This document shows positions 10,701-20,146 of a stretch of 64,000 nt of DNA, piece after piece. The notes under the pieces are model-generated. The model saw only the letters and a list, made by a program, of their open reading frames with translations. It did no database searches and was not told the origin of the DNA. The stretch lies in assembly GCA_029298735.1 (NCBI GenBank), contig JANSLP010000133.1, positions 16,532-80,531 on the forward strand, read 5' to 3'. This DNA is from Ophiostoma sp. CBS 140.51. Taxonomy: Eukaryota > Ascomycota > Sordariomycetes > Ophiostomatales > Ophiostomataceae. How positions within the stretch are numbered: position 1 is the first letter of the stretch; every line of letters begins with the position of its first letter. Made by a program: the position numbers and the translations under genes.

Positions 10701-12275
10701 CTACGTCAACTGAGCAAAGAGGTTGTTGAGCGACTCCGCCAGACTCGGGTGCGCCCACACAGCCTCCTCTAGGTCCCACCAGCGCAGCCCACCCATCATG
10801 GCCGTCTGCACCATCGCCATGACCTCGCCGCCCTCGATGCCCAGACATGTGAAGCCCAGAATCTCGCCCGTCTCGACATTGACTGTCGCCTTCATCAGAC
10901 CACCCGTCTCGTCCGTCTCGAGCGCCCGCGCCACACTCGTCATGGGCATCGAGACCGACTTGACATGGCTGTAGTCATTGCTGCTCAGACTGGCAGCCGT
11001 CACATCACGTTCGTGGATGCCGACGTGGCCGAGCTGTGGGTCCGTGTACACAACGTACGGCGTGTAGTTGCGCGACTTGGACGAGGCCGTCGTCAGCTGT
11101 GGATCTTTCTCGCGACGACCGGGAATCTTGCTAGTCCGCGGCAGCAGGTTGGACGTCAAGATACGGAAGTCGTCGTACGACATGTGCGTAAAGGCCGGCC
11201 CGCCGTGGACATCGCCTAGGGCATAGATGCCTGACGCACTGGTAGCCAGCTTATCATCCACGACAATGTGGCCGCGCGCATTGGTCTTGACGCCCGCCAC
11301 ATCGAGGCGTAGGTCTTCCGTGTTGGGCTTGCGGCCGGCTGCCAGTAGAATGTGGCTGGCCCGAATATCCTTCTTGCTGACCTGCACGTGGTCTGGGCCG
11401 GCAACAACAATCTCAGCAGCAATTGGGCGTTCGTTGGTGGTGTCCTCGCCACCTGACGCAGCTACAGCAGTCACATCGGCAGACAGCAAGACAGTGATGC
11501 CTTCACCCTGCAAGATCTTGGTCAAGGCCTCGGCGACATCCGTGTCCTCGCGCGGCAACACCTGCGTGCCATGCTGAACGACAGTGACTTCGGCGCCGAG
11601 ACGGCGAAAAAGCTGCGCAAATTCGAGCCCGACGTACCCGCCACCCACGACGATCAAGTGAGCAGGCACGACTCCTAGCTGCAGGATCGAGGTCGAGTCC
11701 AGTACGCGCGCAGGCGGCACCGTCTCGAGCCCGGGCAAGCTCGGCCGAGCCGGACGCTCGCCCGTGTTGAGAAAAATGAGGTCGCCCTCAATTGTCTTGC
11801 CCGTGCCGGCCGTCGTCGGCGTGATCTGCAGCGTCTTGGGGCTTGAAAAGGCCGCGGATCCGCGGTAGACATCCACACCCGCACGCTGCAAGCGGGCTTC
11901 GCTGCCGCCACGGAACGAGGTCACAATGTCGCGTCCGCGCTGGCGCACCTTGACCATGTCAACACCCAGCTCGGCAGGCGTCTGGTTCCTGGGTCCGACG
12001 CCATAGTCTGCAGCACGGCCAGTCAGGTGTGCGACACGGCCCGAGGCGACGAGTGTCTTGGTCGGCGTGCAGCCGACATTGACACAGGTGCCGCCAATCG
12101 CGCCGCGCTCGACAATGGCCGTCTTGCGACCGGCGGCAGCAAACGCAGAGGCCAGCGGTGTGCCCGACTGGCCGGAGCCGACAATGATAGCGTCGTAGTA
12201 GATGGCGGCAGTGCTTGCCATTTTGCGGAGAGGATAACGTCGGTGGATGTTGCTAGGAAAGGGTACTCGAAACAT
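10701..12275 (-). CDS. Class I pyridine nucleotide-disulfide oxidoreductase (MerA/LPD-like)
   Basis: Uninterrupted frame of 524 residues from an ATG at 12275, or 506 from the in-frame ATG at 12221. It shows the FAD-binding YDAIIVGSGQSGTPLA, the redox-active GGTCVNVGCTPTKT (two Cys four residues apart), the NAD(P)-binding VVGGGYVGLEFAQLFRRLGA, the second FAD motif ASGIYALGDVHGGPAFTH, and a C-terminal dimer domain with AHPSLAESLNN. These place it with dihydrolipoamide dehydrogenase, glutathione reductase and mercuric reductase. It lacks the paired C-terminal cysteines and heavy-metal-binding N-terminal domain of true mercuric reductases, so a mercury role is not supported. Its physiological substrate is unknown. 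The first 18 residues (MFRVPFPSNIHRRYPLRK) are basic with no acidic residue and could be a mitochondrial presequence used only from the upstream start. Confidence 0.88.
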   Translation of the reverse strand: MFRVPFPSNIHRRYPLRKMASTAAIYYDAIIVGSGQSGTPLASAFAAAGRKTAIVERGAIGGTCVNVGCTPTKTLVASGRVAHLTGRAADYGVGPRNQTPAELGVDMVKVRQRGRDIVTSFRGGSEARLQRAGVDVYRGSAAFSSPKTLQITPTTAGTGKTIEGDLIFLNTGERPARPSLPGLETVPPARVLDSTSILQLGVVPAHLIVVGGGYVGLEFAQLFRRLGAEVTVVQHGTQVLPREDTDVAEALTKILQGEGITVLLSADVTAVAASGGEDTTNERPIAAEIVVAGPDHVQVSKKDIRASHILLAAGRKPNTEDLRLDVAGVKTNARGHIVVDDKLATSASGIYALGDVHGGPAFTHMSYDDFRILTSNLLPRTSKIPGRREKDPQLTTASSKSRNYTPYVVYTDPQLGHVGIHERDVTAASLSSNDYSHVKSVSMPMTSVARALETDETGGLMKATVNVETGEILGFTCLGIEGGEVMAMVQTAMMGGLRWWDLEEAVWAHPSLAESLNNLFAQLT

Positions 12276-12703
12276 GCGATGCAGGATGCTCGTCGAGATG
12301 GTGAGGTTAAAGATGGATGCAGTATAGTTTTAATGATAATGACAATTGTATTATGTCTGTAGATTCATTTACAATGTTGGACTATGATAAAGATGTCTTT
12401 TTTACGAACTGGAGCTGCCAATGCTGCTATACGGGAGCTGCAGTGTAGATCCAACCAGTGATGTCAAGCAGGTTCCCCTCACTTGCAGTGCTTTGCTTCC
12501 AGCCGTTGCACACTTGTCCTTCGTAGCTTGCTTACGCATGAGTAATCCACTAATATACAATTCAAAACACTAGCATTTCAGGACTAAACTTAACGAATAC
12601 TACATCTGCCCGTATTAAACATTGCTTTGAATTATGTATTCTAGGGTTTTATGTATGTGTCGTTGAAACGTAGGAATAATTTTGCGGACAGCCTGTATCA
12701 CCA
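12276..12703. other. Intergenic region between two minus-strand genes
   Basis: About 430 bp holding the promoter of the oxidoreductase and the 3' UTR of the phosphatase. It is relatively AT-rich (for example around 12540-12690). No gene or RNA was recognised. Confidence 0.5.
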
Positions 12704-14275
12704 TTAAGCGCCCGACGGCTCCGGCTTCTCAGGGAACGGTGATTTGCCCAGATTGCTGCGGCACTCTTGCTTCCAGTTCTTGGGGGTGTACTTGTCAACA
12801 ATCGACTTGAATGCTTCCAGAGTGCAAAACGACTCGTCGCCCTCCAGGTGCTTGCCAGCCGGTTTGCATCCCGGAATTAGAATCACATCGTCGTTGTACC
12901 GGATACGCACATAGTAGCCATCCATCTTGTGCTTCTCTACGTCTGTCAGCTCGGGAGTCGGTCTCCGGCCAATGCCTATCGGTGCAGAGGGCTTCTTAGA
13001 TGAGAGGAAAGACGGCAGGTAAGCAGCCCAGCCCGTTCCTGAAGGCGAGGCTGGCGGTGCTGGTGGCAGCGATGGAGTAGCTGTCGTCGGCGAGGCCTCG
13101 GAGGCCGGCTTCTTGAACAGCTCGACTGCCAGGTGGCTCGTAAATGGCGGCCAGGTCGGCATCTTGTGGCCCAGACTTGTGAGAACGGCCGCCAGCGTCG
13201 TGTCGTGGCAGCCGCTGATGCCGAATCGGAACAGGTCATTCTGGCCGCTGGTCCCGGCCGTATCGGCCTGCGTCACCATGCGCGCCGTCAGATCACCCAT
13301 CAGGCCGCCAATACCCAGTGTTCGGTACTCGAGCGACTCGTGGTAGCCAGCAAACCACTCTTCGAGTGCCACCTTGTCAATGTTCTTGCGGACCTTCTCG
13401 TCGTAGAACTCTTTCGGCAGGCGAGTCTCCGGTCCGTGGGCTAGTGTCGCGTTGATCGTGTCCATGACACCCGAGAGTCGTGGCCGGCCATCGACGGCCA
13501 CACGCGGCGCATCCGGGTCCATCCAGTGTCCAATCTTTTTTGTAGCATACTTTAGTTCCTCTGAGTCGTTCCACCGCTCAGCCGCGCGCTGTGCAAATGC
13601 CCGCGAGAGTGCCGCAAAGCGCCGGCAGTTGCCGTCGTTGGGAAACAGTGTCTCGTCGGCCGGCGCACGAGAAACAATGGTAATGGGAGCTGCATTCCGG
13701 TCCCGGTCGGGGTACAGGCCCGTAAATGCCTGCTGCATCGACTCGAGGGCACGCGGGATGGGTGTTGCCCGCAAGAAGAACAGACGGTCCGGGTCCTCAG
13801 GGCCCAATTGATCGGGCAAGAAACCCAAACGCTCGACGTACAGCTGCCGCAGCCGCTGGCCCAGTCTCAGAGTCGTTGCCCGGCCCGGGTCCGTCAGCAT
13901 GCCCATGTCGCACAGCGCATCCAGCTCGCCTCTCTTGCCAGCAGCCAGAACGGCCGTATCGTTCTCGCCAAACGTCTCGAGGCGGCGTTTCCACGCCATT
14001 GTCCCCAGAGGTTTTGTTGCCGAGGCACCGCCGCCAAGGCCGACACCGGCGACGCCTGGATCCTGGTCGTCCTCCAAGATGCAGGCCCGGAACTGCTTGA
14101 CGGCCGAGCAGTAGGGCCAAAAGGGGTGCAGGCCGGCATTCTGGAATCGCGGCGAGACGGGAGTTCGCTCGCCATGGCGCATCAGAACTTGAACCAGCTG
14201 CAGCTCGAGGCCAGAAGGATAGAGCTGCCGCAGCTCTTCGTCTGTGTACGGCTTGCGCGGTACGAGGGTGGTCAT
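12704..14275 (-). CDS. Histidine acid phosphatase family protein (ACP6-like)
   Basis: Single exon of 523 residues. The catalytic RHGERTP motif is at residues 33-39 (nucleophile His34) and the proton-donor His-Asp pair of GCHDTTLAA is at residues 357-358, so both halves of the histidine phosphatase (branch 2) active site are present. There is no signal peptide in front of the catalytic motif, unlike secreted fungal acid phosphatases and phytases. The LELQLVQVLMRHGERTP context is closer to the intracellular lysophosphatidic-acid phosphatase (ACP6) type. Substrate therefore remains open. A Ser/Pro/Ala-rich insertion (around residues 390-425) lies after the HD motif and is probably a surface loop. 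It is divergent from the PPR gene, sharing about 630 bp of upstream DNA. Confidence 0.87.
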   Translation of the reverse strand: MTTLVPRKPYTDEELRQLYPSGLELQLVQVLMRHGERTPVSPRFQNAGLHPFWPYCSAVKQFRACILEDDQDPGVAGVGLGGGASATKPLGTMAWKRRLETFGENDTAVLAAGKRGELDALCDMGMLTDPGRATTLRLGQRLRQLYVERLGFLPDQLGPEDPDRLFFLRATPIPRALESMQQAFTGLYPDRDRNAAPITIVSRAPADETLFPNDGNCRRFAALSRAFAQRAAERWNDSEELKYATKKIGHWMDPDAPRVAVDGRPRLSGVMDTINATLAHGPETRLPKEFYDEKVRKNIDKVALEEWFAGYHESLEYRTLGIGGLMGDLTARMVTQADTAGTSGQNDLFRFGISGCHDTTLAAVLTSLGHKMPTWPPFTSHLAVELFKKPASEASPTTATPSLPPAPPASPSGTGWAAYLPSFLSSKKPSAPIGIGRRPTPELTDVEKHKMDGYYVRIRYNDDVILIPGCKPAGKHLEGDESFCTLEAFKSIVDKYTPKNWKQECRSNLGKSPFPEKPEPSGA

Positions 14276-14907
14276 GATGTTGTTGGGATGAGGGTTGTCA
14301 GGGGGAAAGAGGTTAGGTAGAAGGGGTGCCTGACTTGTCAGGGAATAGGAATGATGCTATTGGAATCTTTGGAGAAGCAAGGAGACAATGACTCCATCTA
14401 CGATGTAGGTGTTAGCAACCCCTTCCCTGTCCTCTTGCGGAGAGTCCTAAACAGGAAGCCGCGCCTGTTATGCACTGTTAGTCAGCGCCTGCCGTGCAGC
14501 GACTTCCGGCTCGTGGCCCTGTCATGACGCATTATTCGCTATGATTTTGTGCCTTTGGCGCCGTTTTGCTCCTCTCTTTGCTGTCAAAATCCGGTTTTAG
14601 AGGGGTAATTAATACGCTGGCCCTGGAGAGCCGGTCATTGGTAGCGTAGCTTAAGCCGACCTGCCGGCCCCGGTGCTTTCTGCCGCTGGAAGCTCTGAAT
14701 TTACAGTGGTCTAATTGGCTGCACACCTGTATCACAATAATTTTTGCCAGGCACTGATAAAAGCTCCACTTTTTTCAACGTCTTCCTCCACACAATAAAC
14801 GAAACCGAAAAGCAAAAACGACAATCGGTCAAGGACAACAGCCAACCACGTTGACGATCCCTTCCCTTCCTTTTGACCACCCACGCGTGGTCTACCACTC
14901 GGAACCG
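14276..14907. promoter_or_regulatory. Divergent promoter region, phosphatase and PPR genes
   Basis: About 630 bp between two start codons on opposite strands. No coding sequence is supportable; the minus-strand frames at 14701-15109 run into the PPR gene and are shadows. No motif stood out. Confidence 0.5.
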
Positions 14908-17900
14908 ATGAGGGACTCCCGTGCAATTTGCCTGCTCTGCCGCGCGCGGCAGTCCGTCCAGGCGGCGACGCGCCGAGGAGCTCTTTTCGACGGCGGAAAC
15001 AACAACATTCGAGGACGATGGCACTCGACAGCAGCTGCTGCGGACTCGACGGGGCCGGCAGATGCCTCGACATCGACGAGCGACAGTATTTCAGCAACCA
15101 ACAGCACACAGAACGAGGGACAGTCGTCTGTGATCATCCGCGAAGAAACAACAGGACCGCGGAGACGACAGCCGATATCAAGAATGCAGACATCATCGAT
15201 ACAACGAGGACCGCCATCCAGAGTCATCCGACACCGGGCATCAGAAGTTGCAGCCCTGGCTGTGTTCAGGGACATTGTTGAGAACCAGAACCGGGCCGAG
15301 GAGAGACAGCCAAAACGAAAACAGCCAGCCGAGGCAGAAACAGCGGCAGAAGGAGAAGGAGATCTGGACCAACTGGCCCACGAGCTCGGCCAGGCACACC
15401 TCCAAAAAAAGATTGAACAGCTCCAGCAGCAGCAGCAGCAGCAGCCGAGTGCAGGACGAGAGTCAACGGCAAGCATCGACCTGTATAATCACCTGGTCAA
15501 GCTGACACAGCTGCGGTCACACTCCGACTCAACGATTGCCACGCTCTTCCACCATTTCGAGACAAACATGTACCCGCACATGACCGAGAACTCGCGCGAA
15601 CTGCCCAACATCTTCCGCCAGGCGGCGCACCAGCTCGTGCGCGAGGTGTCGGCAGCCAAGCTGGCCAATTTCCAGGCCAACGACCTCCCGAGCGTGGCTC
15701 GCATCACGCAGATCCGCCGGCAGCTCGATCTACTCAACAAGCCGGCACCATGGGTGCCACTCATTCTGGGGCTGGCTGCCGAGATTGTGCAGCTTACAAA
15801 CAGCATCAAAAAGAGCAGTGTTGGCGAAAGTGTTGACGGAAGCAATGTTGACGCCAGCCCCGATAGCAGCGACTCGTCGACGTCGGCTCGTGCAAAAAGA
15901 ACGGCTCTGGTCGGAGACCTCGTCGAGGCCTGGCGCATGTTCAACTTGCCAGACATTGTGGTGGCCGATGAGGAGGCGCTCAAGAATACCCCAGTCACCG
16001 AGTTCCGCATGCCCAAGCCCGACCCCGCCCGGCTAGAAAAGTACACCATGCGGCGTAACATCCAGCGCGGCCTGGCCCTGCTGTTTCCCCGCTATGCACC
16101 TGAGCAACTGCGCGAACTGACGCCAGCGGTCCTGGCCACATACGCAATTCTCGCCGATCCATCCATCTGCACGCCAGGGATCACGGAAAGGGCGCACGAG
16201 TTCATGCACTCGGTCACGGAGATCTTGGCCATTGCCTCCCTGAGGCGCCGTACTGTCCCAGACATGTACGAGAGCCATCCGGATTTGGGATCGTACATCC
16301 TCACACGCTGGCCGCTCGTGGGCGGCCCGGGCGAAAACCAGAGCCAGGCCCAGCAGCAGCCCTGGCCCACGGCAAGGAGCTCCAAGGACGCGCGCCGGGC
16401 CACTCTCGAAAGCATCCACAAACAGCTGGACCAGGCGCTGCTTGTCCGCAACATTCAGGCATGCGAGGCCGCTTGGGACCGCTTCTGGTCAGCCGTGTCC
16501 GTCCCGGACGTCGAGGGCCCCGAACGGTTGCGCGGCAGCGGTGACATGCTCGACTACTTCATCATGGCATTCACCACGTTGCGCATGTCTGACCGCGCCA
16601 TTGCCGTCTGGAACCTCATGACCATGGCCGGCATCAAGCCCACGCTGCGCACATGGACCTCGTTCATCGAGGGCTTTAAGGGCGCCAACAACCCGGCCGG
16701 AATCCACAATATCTGGGAACGGCTGGTCGCCTCAGGCATCCAGGTTGACACCGCCGTTTGGACAGCCCGCATCTCTGGTCTGATCCAGTCTGGCGACACC
16801 GAGGCCGGCATGCAGGCGCTCGACGAGATGCAACGCCTGTGGGAGGCCTCTCAACAGGAAGAGAAGCTAGCTGCCACGTTGCGCCAAAAGGTGAGCGGCA
16901 ACAGCAGCAGCAGCAGCAGCACCGATGACAGCAAGAAAGACGGGAAAGACCTGAAAACAAGCAAAGAAAGCAGGCCCCAGTCCAAGGCCATCAAACCGAC
17001 CATTGAGCCCGTCAATGCCGCCATTGCCGGCATGCTGCGGCGGGGCGACATGGCTGCAGCCAAGAAGGTTCTGGCCTGGGCTGGCCGCCACGGCATTGAG
17101 CCCGACATTATCACCTTCAACACGATCCTGCGGCCGCTCGTGCGCGACGGTGCTGCTGACGAAGTCGCCGGTCTGCTAGACATGATGCGGCAGCGCAACA
17201 TCCGCCCCGACGAGGCGACCATTACCATCTTGCTCGACGACACCATTGGCGGCGATGCCATGGCGGGTCGCAGCCCTGAAGAACGTGCAGAAGTGGTGAA
17301 GCGTGTGCTTGCCGACGTGGAAGCGTCCGGTCTGGACGCCAACCAGCAAAATTACGCCAAGATTATCTACTTGTTGCTGCAGGATGATCAGGCCGACGCA
17401 GCCGTGTCTGTTGTGTTTAAGCGCATGCGCCAGCGCAACATTCCCATGTCATCCCACATCTACACCATCCTGGCCGAGGAGTACTTTATGCGCAACCCGC
17501 CGGACCTCGATGCTGTGCGCTACCTGATCGAGCATGGCCAGCCGGGCGTCCCTGCCCGACAGACCAGTCCGTACAAGGCGAGCTCCGAGTCTGAAAAGGG
17601 GGTCCCCGTAAGAGCTGAGTCTGTCTCTGTCTCCACATCCGACGTCGCGAGTCCAGTTGAATCTGAGGCGGCCGACCTCGACTCGGACTCGCCACCGGTG
17701 ACGCACACGCCCCCGACGTTTGACCGCGTCTTCTGGGAACGCGTCGTGCGCGGGTTCGCCCAGGTCGGCGACACCGCCAGTGCCCAAAAGTACTTTGCCC
17801 ACATTGCCGACTCTGTGTCGGTGACGTCGTCGACGCTCGAGGACCTGCTGCGCGCGCTCATTAGCAACAACGAGTGGGACGCGGCTGCCCAGCTGGTGGC

Positions 17901-18039
17901 CAAGGTGCAGGCGCAAAAGACGGTCCAGGTGCAGAGCGGCGTGGGCGGCGAGACGGCGCGGCTGGTGGATGCGCGGCAGTTTAGGCACCGCTTCTGGCAT
18001 CTCGCCAACCAGCATGGTCTGTTGAAGGAGCAACAGTAA
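14908..18039 (+). CDS. Large pentatricopeptide-repeat (PPR) protein, probably mitochondrial
   Basis: Single exon; 1043 residues from the ATG at 14908 (MRDSRAICLLCRARQ), which begins an Arg-rich, acid-poor segment suited to a mitochondrial presequence. An in-frame ATG at 14851 would add 19 residues. A glutamine run (seven Q) lies near residue 173. The C-terminal half (about 530-1030) contains PPR helices such as TLRTWTSFIEGFKG, PDIITFNTILRPLVRDG, EVAGLLDMMRQRNIRPDEAT and PMSSHIYTILAEEY. The N-terminal half is helical without clear repeats. Fungal PPR proteins of this size bind organellar RNA and act in mitochondrial translation or mRNA stability, as yeast Pet309 and Neurospora Cya-5 do. Which of these it corresponds to cannot be decided by eye. 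Two low-complexity Ser/Lys and Ser/Glu-rich insertions (about 665-690 and 890-930) separate the repeats. Confidence 0.85.
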   Translation: MRDSRAICLLCRARQSVQAATRRGALFDGGNNNIRGRWHSTAAAADSTGPADASTSTSDSISATNSTQNEGQSSVIIREETTGPRRRQPISRMQTSSIQRGPPSRVIRHRASEVAALAVFRDIVENQNRAEERQPKRKQPAEAETAAEGEGDLDQLAHELGQAHLQKKIEQLQQQQQQQPSAGRESTASIDLYNHLVKLTQLRSHSDSTIATLFHHFETNMYPHMTENSRELPNIFRQAAHQLVREVSAAKLANFQANDLPSVARITQIRRQLDLLNKPAPWVPLILGLAAEIVQLTNSIKKSSVGESVDGSNVDASPDSSDSSTSARAKRTALVGDLVEAWRMFNLPDIVVADEEALKNTPVTEFRMPKPDPARLEKYTMRRNIQRGLALLFPRYAPEQLRELTPAVLATYAILADPSICTPGITERAHEFMHSVTEILAIASLRRRTVPDMYESHPDLGSYILTRWPLVGGPGENQSQAQQQPWPTARSSKDARRATLESIHKQLDQALLVRNIQACEAAWDRFWSAVSVPDVEGPERLRGSGDMLDYFIMAFTTLRMSDRAIAVWNLMTMAGIKPTLRTWTSFIEGFKGANNPAGIHNIWERLVASGIQVDTAVWTARISGLIQSGDTEAGMQALDEMQRLWEASQQEEKLAATLRQKVSGNSSSSSSTDDSKKDGKDLKTSKESRPQSKAIKPTIEPVNAAIAGMLRRGDMAAAKKVLAWAGRHGIEPDIITFNTILRPLVRDGAADEVAGLLDMMRQRNIRPDEATITILLDDTIGGDAMAGRSPEERAEVVKRVLADVEASGLDANQQNYAKIIYLLLQDDQADAAVSVVFKRMRQRNIPMSSHIYTILAEEYFMRNPPDLDAVRYLIEHGQPGVPARQTSPYKASSESEKGVPVRAESVSVSTSDVASPVESEAADLDSDSPPVTHTPPTFDRVFWERVVRGFAQVGDTASAQKYFAHIADSVSVTSSTLEDLLRALISNNEWDAAAQLVAKVQAQKTVQVQSGVGGETARLVDARQFRHRFWHLANQHGLLKEQQ

Positions 18040-18334
18040 ACCTGTAAGAGGAAAGAACTCATATGAAACCCCCATGTGGGGGAGCCTCATATTATGAGCG
18101 TAAATATTATATCCAGCATAGTAGAGCATATGAACACACATCTGTACAATAGTAGAAGGAGAAGTAGAGGAAGAAAAAAGAAAATAGAAAAATCGCAATT
18201 TGCCCAAAATGCTCGCCGCAACGCCGATCCAAAGTGCAAGTCTTAAACCTCACGGCATAACCCGTTCCCAAGCCCATGTCGCATTCATACACATTATCCA
18301 ACAACCAAAGCAAAGTAGCCTCCCCCAATCTTGC
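18040..18334. other. Convergent 3' region between PPR and Mis12/Mtw1 genes
   Basis: Shared 3' UTR space of two convergent genes. It holds a strong inverted repeat at 18058-18098 and an A-rich stretch near 18160-18195. No gene was seen. Confidence 0.5.
18058..18098. repeat. Inverted repeat (hairpin) in the PPR 3' UTR
   Basis: CCCCC and GGGGG separated by ATGT (18069-18082) form a perfect short stem. Outer arms CTCATA (18058-18063) and TATGAG (18093-18098) can pair further out. It begins 19 nt after the PPR stop codon. In RNA it could be a 3' UTR structure serving either convergent gene. Confidence 0.6.
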
Positions 18335-19532
18335 TCATGATTCGTCCATTGTCTCGTCTTCAGGTTGTGACGTGTCTTCTGCTGCGGCTTCCTTGCTGCC
18401 GTGGTTGTCCCTCAAAATGTTCAAGATATTCGTGAGAGCCTCTGGCTCGACCGTCATGTTGCTGCCGCCATCATTATTCTGTGAGGAACTGCTAGCGTCG
18501 CCGCGCATCTCGCCGTTCCGGCCCAAATTGAGGCCACGCGCCCGCTCGAGATGTTTCCGCGTCGAGCCTTCAATGTACTCCAGCCGCTCCCGCCGCCAGG
18601 ACTTGCTGTCGCCCGCTCGCCCACTACTTCCACTATTGTCGCCAGCCTCCTTCTCTTCGTCGTCAAGCGCCACAGCCGCTGCCAGGCCGGGCGCCTTTTG
18701 CCGCAGTTCGCTCGACAATTGACGTAGAGCCGGCAGTTGCGATAGCGCAAATGCAGTTGTGGTTGTGAGTGGCTGGGCGGCGTCGCTTTCAGTGAGCGGG
18801 CCGCGATCGAGCAAAAAGGCAAGAGACGCAGCAGACGGTGTAGACTCGGGTGTTCTCGGTACTGCCAGCGTCCGTAGCTTGGCCAACATCGCTTCGTTTT
18901 TCTGGGCCTCGACGTCCAGCAGGTGTCCCAGCTTGATGGATGCCTGCAGTCGGCGGTGGAGATGTGCAATCGACGCGTCGTCCTCTTCTCCAGCGTCCCC
19001 GTTCCCTGCGTCTGCTGCGTTCCCCTCTGCTGTTGCCGCCTCAAAGTCCAATCCCTCGTAATGTGCCAGCCGCATCCAGTCGCGATCTTCCGGCTTCACG
19101 ACCAGAATGTTGCGCATCGCGTAAATCTCAAACTTGTCAAAGTTGCGGTCAATGGAGGCGCACAGAAGAGTCTCGAGCTGGTGTGTACCGTTCTCGACCT
19201 CGTGGCGGTGGGCATCTCCGGCGGCAGCCTCGAGCGCGTCTTGTGACAATTTCTTTTCGCCGCGTCCTCGTTGGAAAGAGTCCGGCTTGAATCCGAGGCT
19301 GGCGGGCGGCTGGCGGAGCAGAGCCTGTTCGACACTGTTGAGAGCGCGTTCGGCGAGGATGTTGACACTGTTGATGATGTCGTCGAGGAGGCTCTACATG
19401 TCGTTAGGCTTGCACAATGGATCAGAGAGGAAGACAAACAAAACTGATCGTCTTGAAGAGAAACCTTACCACTGGCGGATAGCCAAAATGCTCAGTGAGC
19501 AGCTCGGTGTCTGCTGTGGCTGACGAAGCCAT
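18335..19532 (-). CDS. mtw1: Kinetochore protein Mis12/Mtw1
   Basis: Two exons: 19532-19470 and 19393-18335. The 76-nt intron has a GTAAGG donor and a TGTAG acceptor and falls inside the conserved N-terminus. Splicing gives 373 residues beginning MASSATADTELLTEHFGYPP, then SLLDDIINSVNILAERALN. The block ENGTHQLETLLCASIDRNFDKFEIYAMRN and VKPEDRDWMRLAHYEGLDF follow; these are hallmark Mis12-domain segments. The rest is helical and probably coiled-coil, with a Ser/Glu-rich tail. In yeasts this protein is a core subunit of the MIND/Mis12 complex, which links centromeric chromatin (CENP-C) to Ndc80 for chromosome segregation. Without the splice the open frame would start internally at 19249 and lose the first 69 residues. 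It is divergent from the Aim3-like gene. Confidence 0.95.
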
Positions 19533-20146
19533 AGCGGTAAATCGTTTTCCGACAAGAACAGTCCTCCAATCGAGTCGTCGTGGGCGCGGTCGTGGTTGTG
19601 GCTGCTGGTTATCGTGATCGTGGTCGTTGACGATTCTCGTGCATAACTATTTAGTATGCGATCTTCACTACAACGCGACGCGTCGTTGGCGCATTTAGAG
19701 AGGGGGATACCTGCCAAAATTGTTGGTGGGGGGAAGTTGCGCTAACCGTACACTTTATGTTCGCACTTTCCCCTGTTGCAAGCAGCCATCACTACCGCCT
19801 GGCACCCGGGATTAGTCATATTTCCTCTTCAGGTAATAGCGTCCTACAGTGTCAGACTGGGCGTTTTCCGGCGGTGTCTACGTCACTTGCACCTGCCCAT
19901 CGCAAGCCTCTTTTTGCGACTCAGCCTGGCTCTTTCTTTAAGACATCTGGAACTAACATTGTAATCACGACAGCCTCAGCTAGGCTTAGGCGGCCAAATA
20001 ACGGACACAGAAAAAGATGTCAAAAGGACCATCCGTTCTCTCATCACTTTCTTTCAATTTCCCCTCCAATTACACCCTTTAATTACACCCTTTCGCATCA
20101 TCGCATCCATTGCATATTTCACAATCCACTCAGCATCCGGCCCACC
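19533..20146. promoter_or_regulatory. Divergent promoter, mtw1 and aim3-like genes
   Basis: About 610 bp between opposite start codons. It contains an exact tandem duplication of a 13-mer (20068-20093) about 55-80 bp upstream of the Aim3-like start. Short open frames here (for example 19757 onward) run into the gene in the wrong frame and are not considered coding. Confidence 0.5.
20068..20093 (+). repeat. Exact tandem 13-bp duplication in promoter
   Basis: AATTACACCCTTT occurs twice back to back, close to the likely transcription start of the Aim3-like gene. It may be a doubled factor site or a recent slippage event. Confidence 0.85.
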
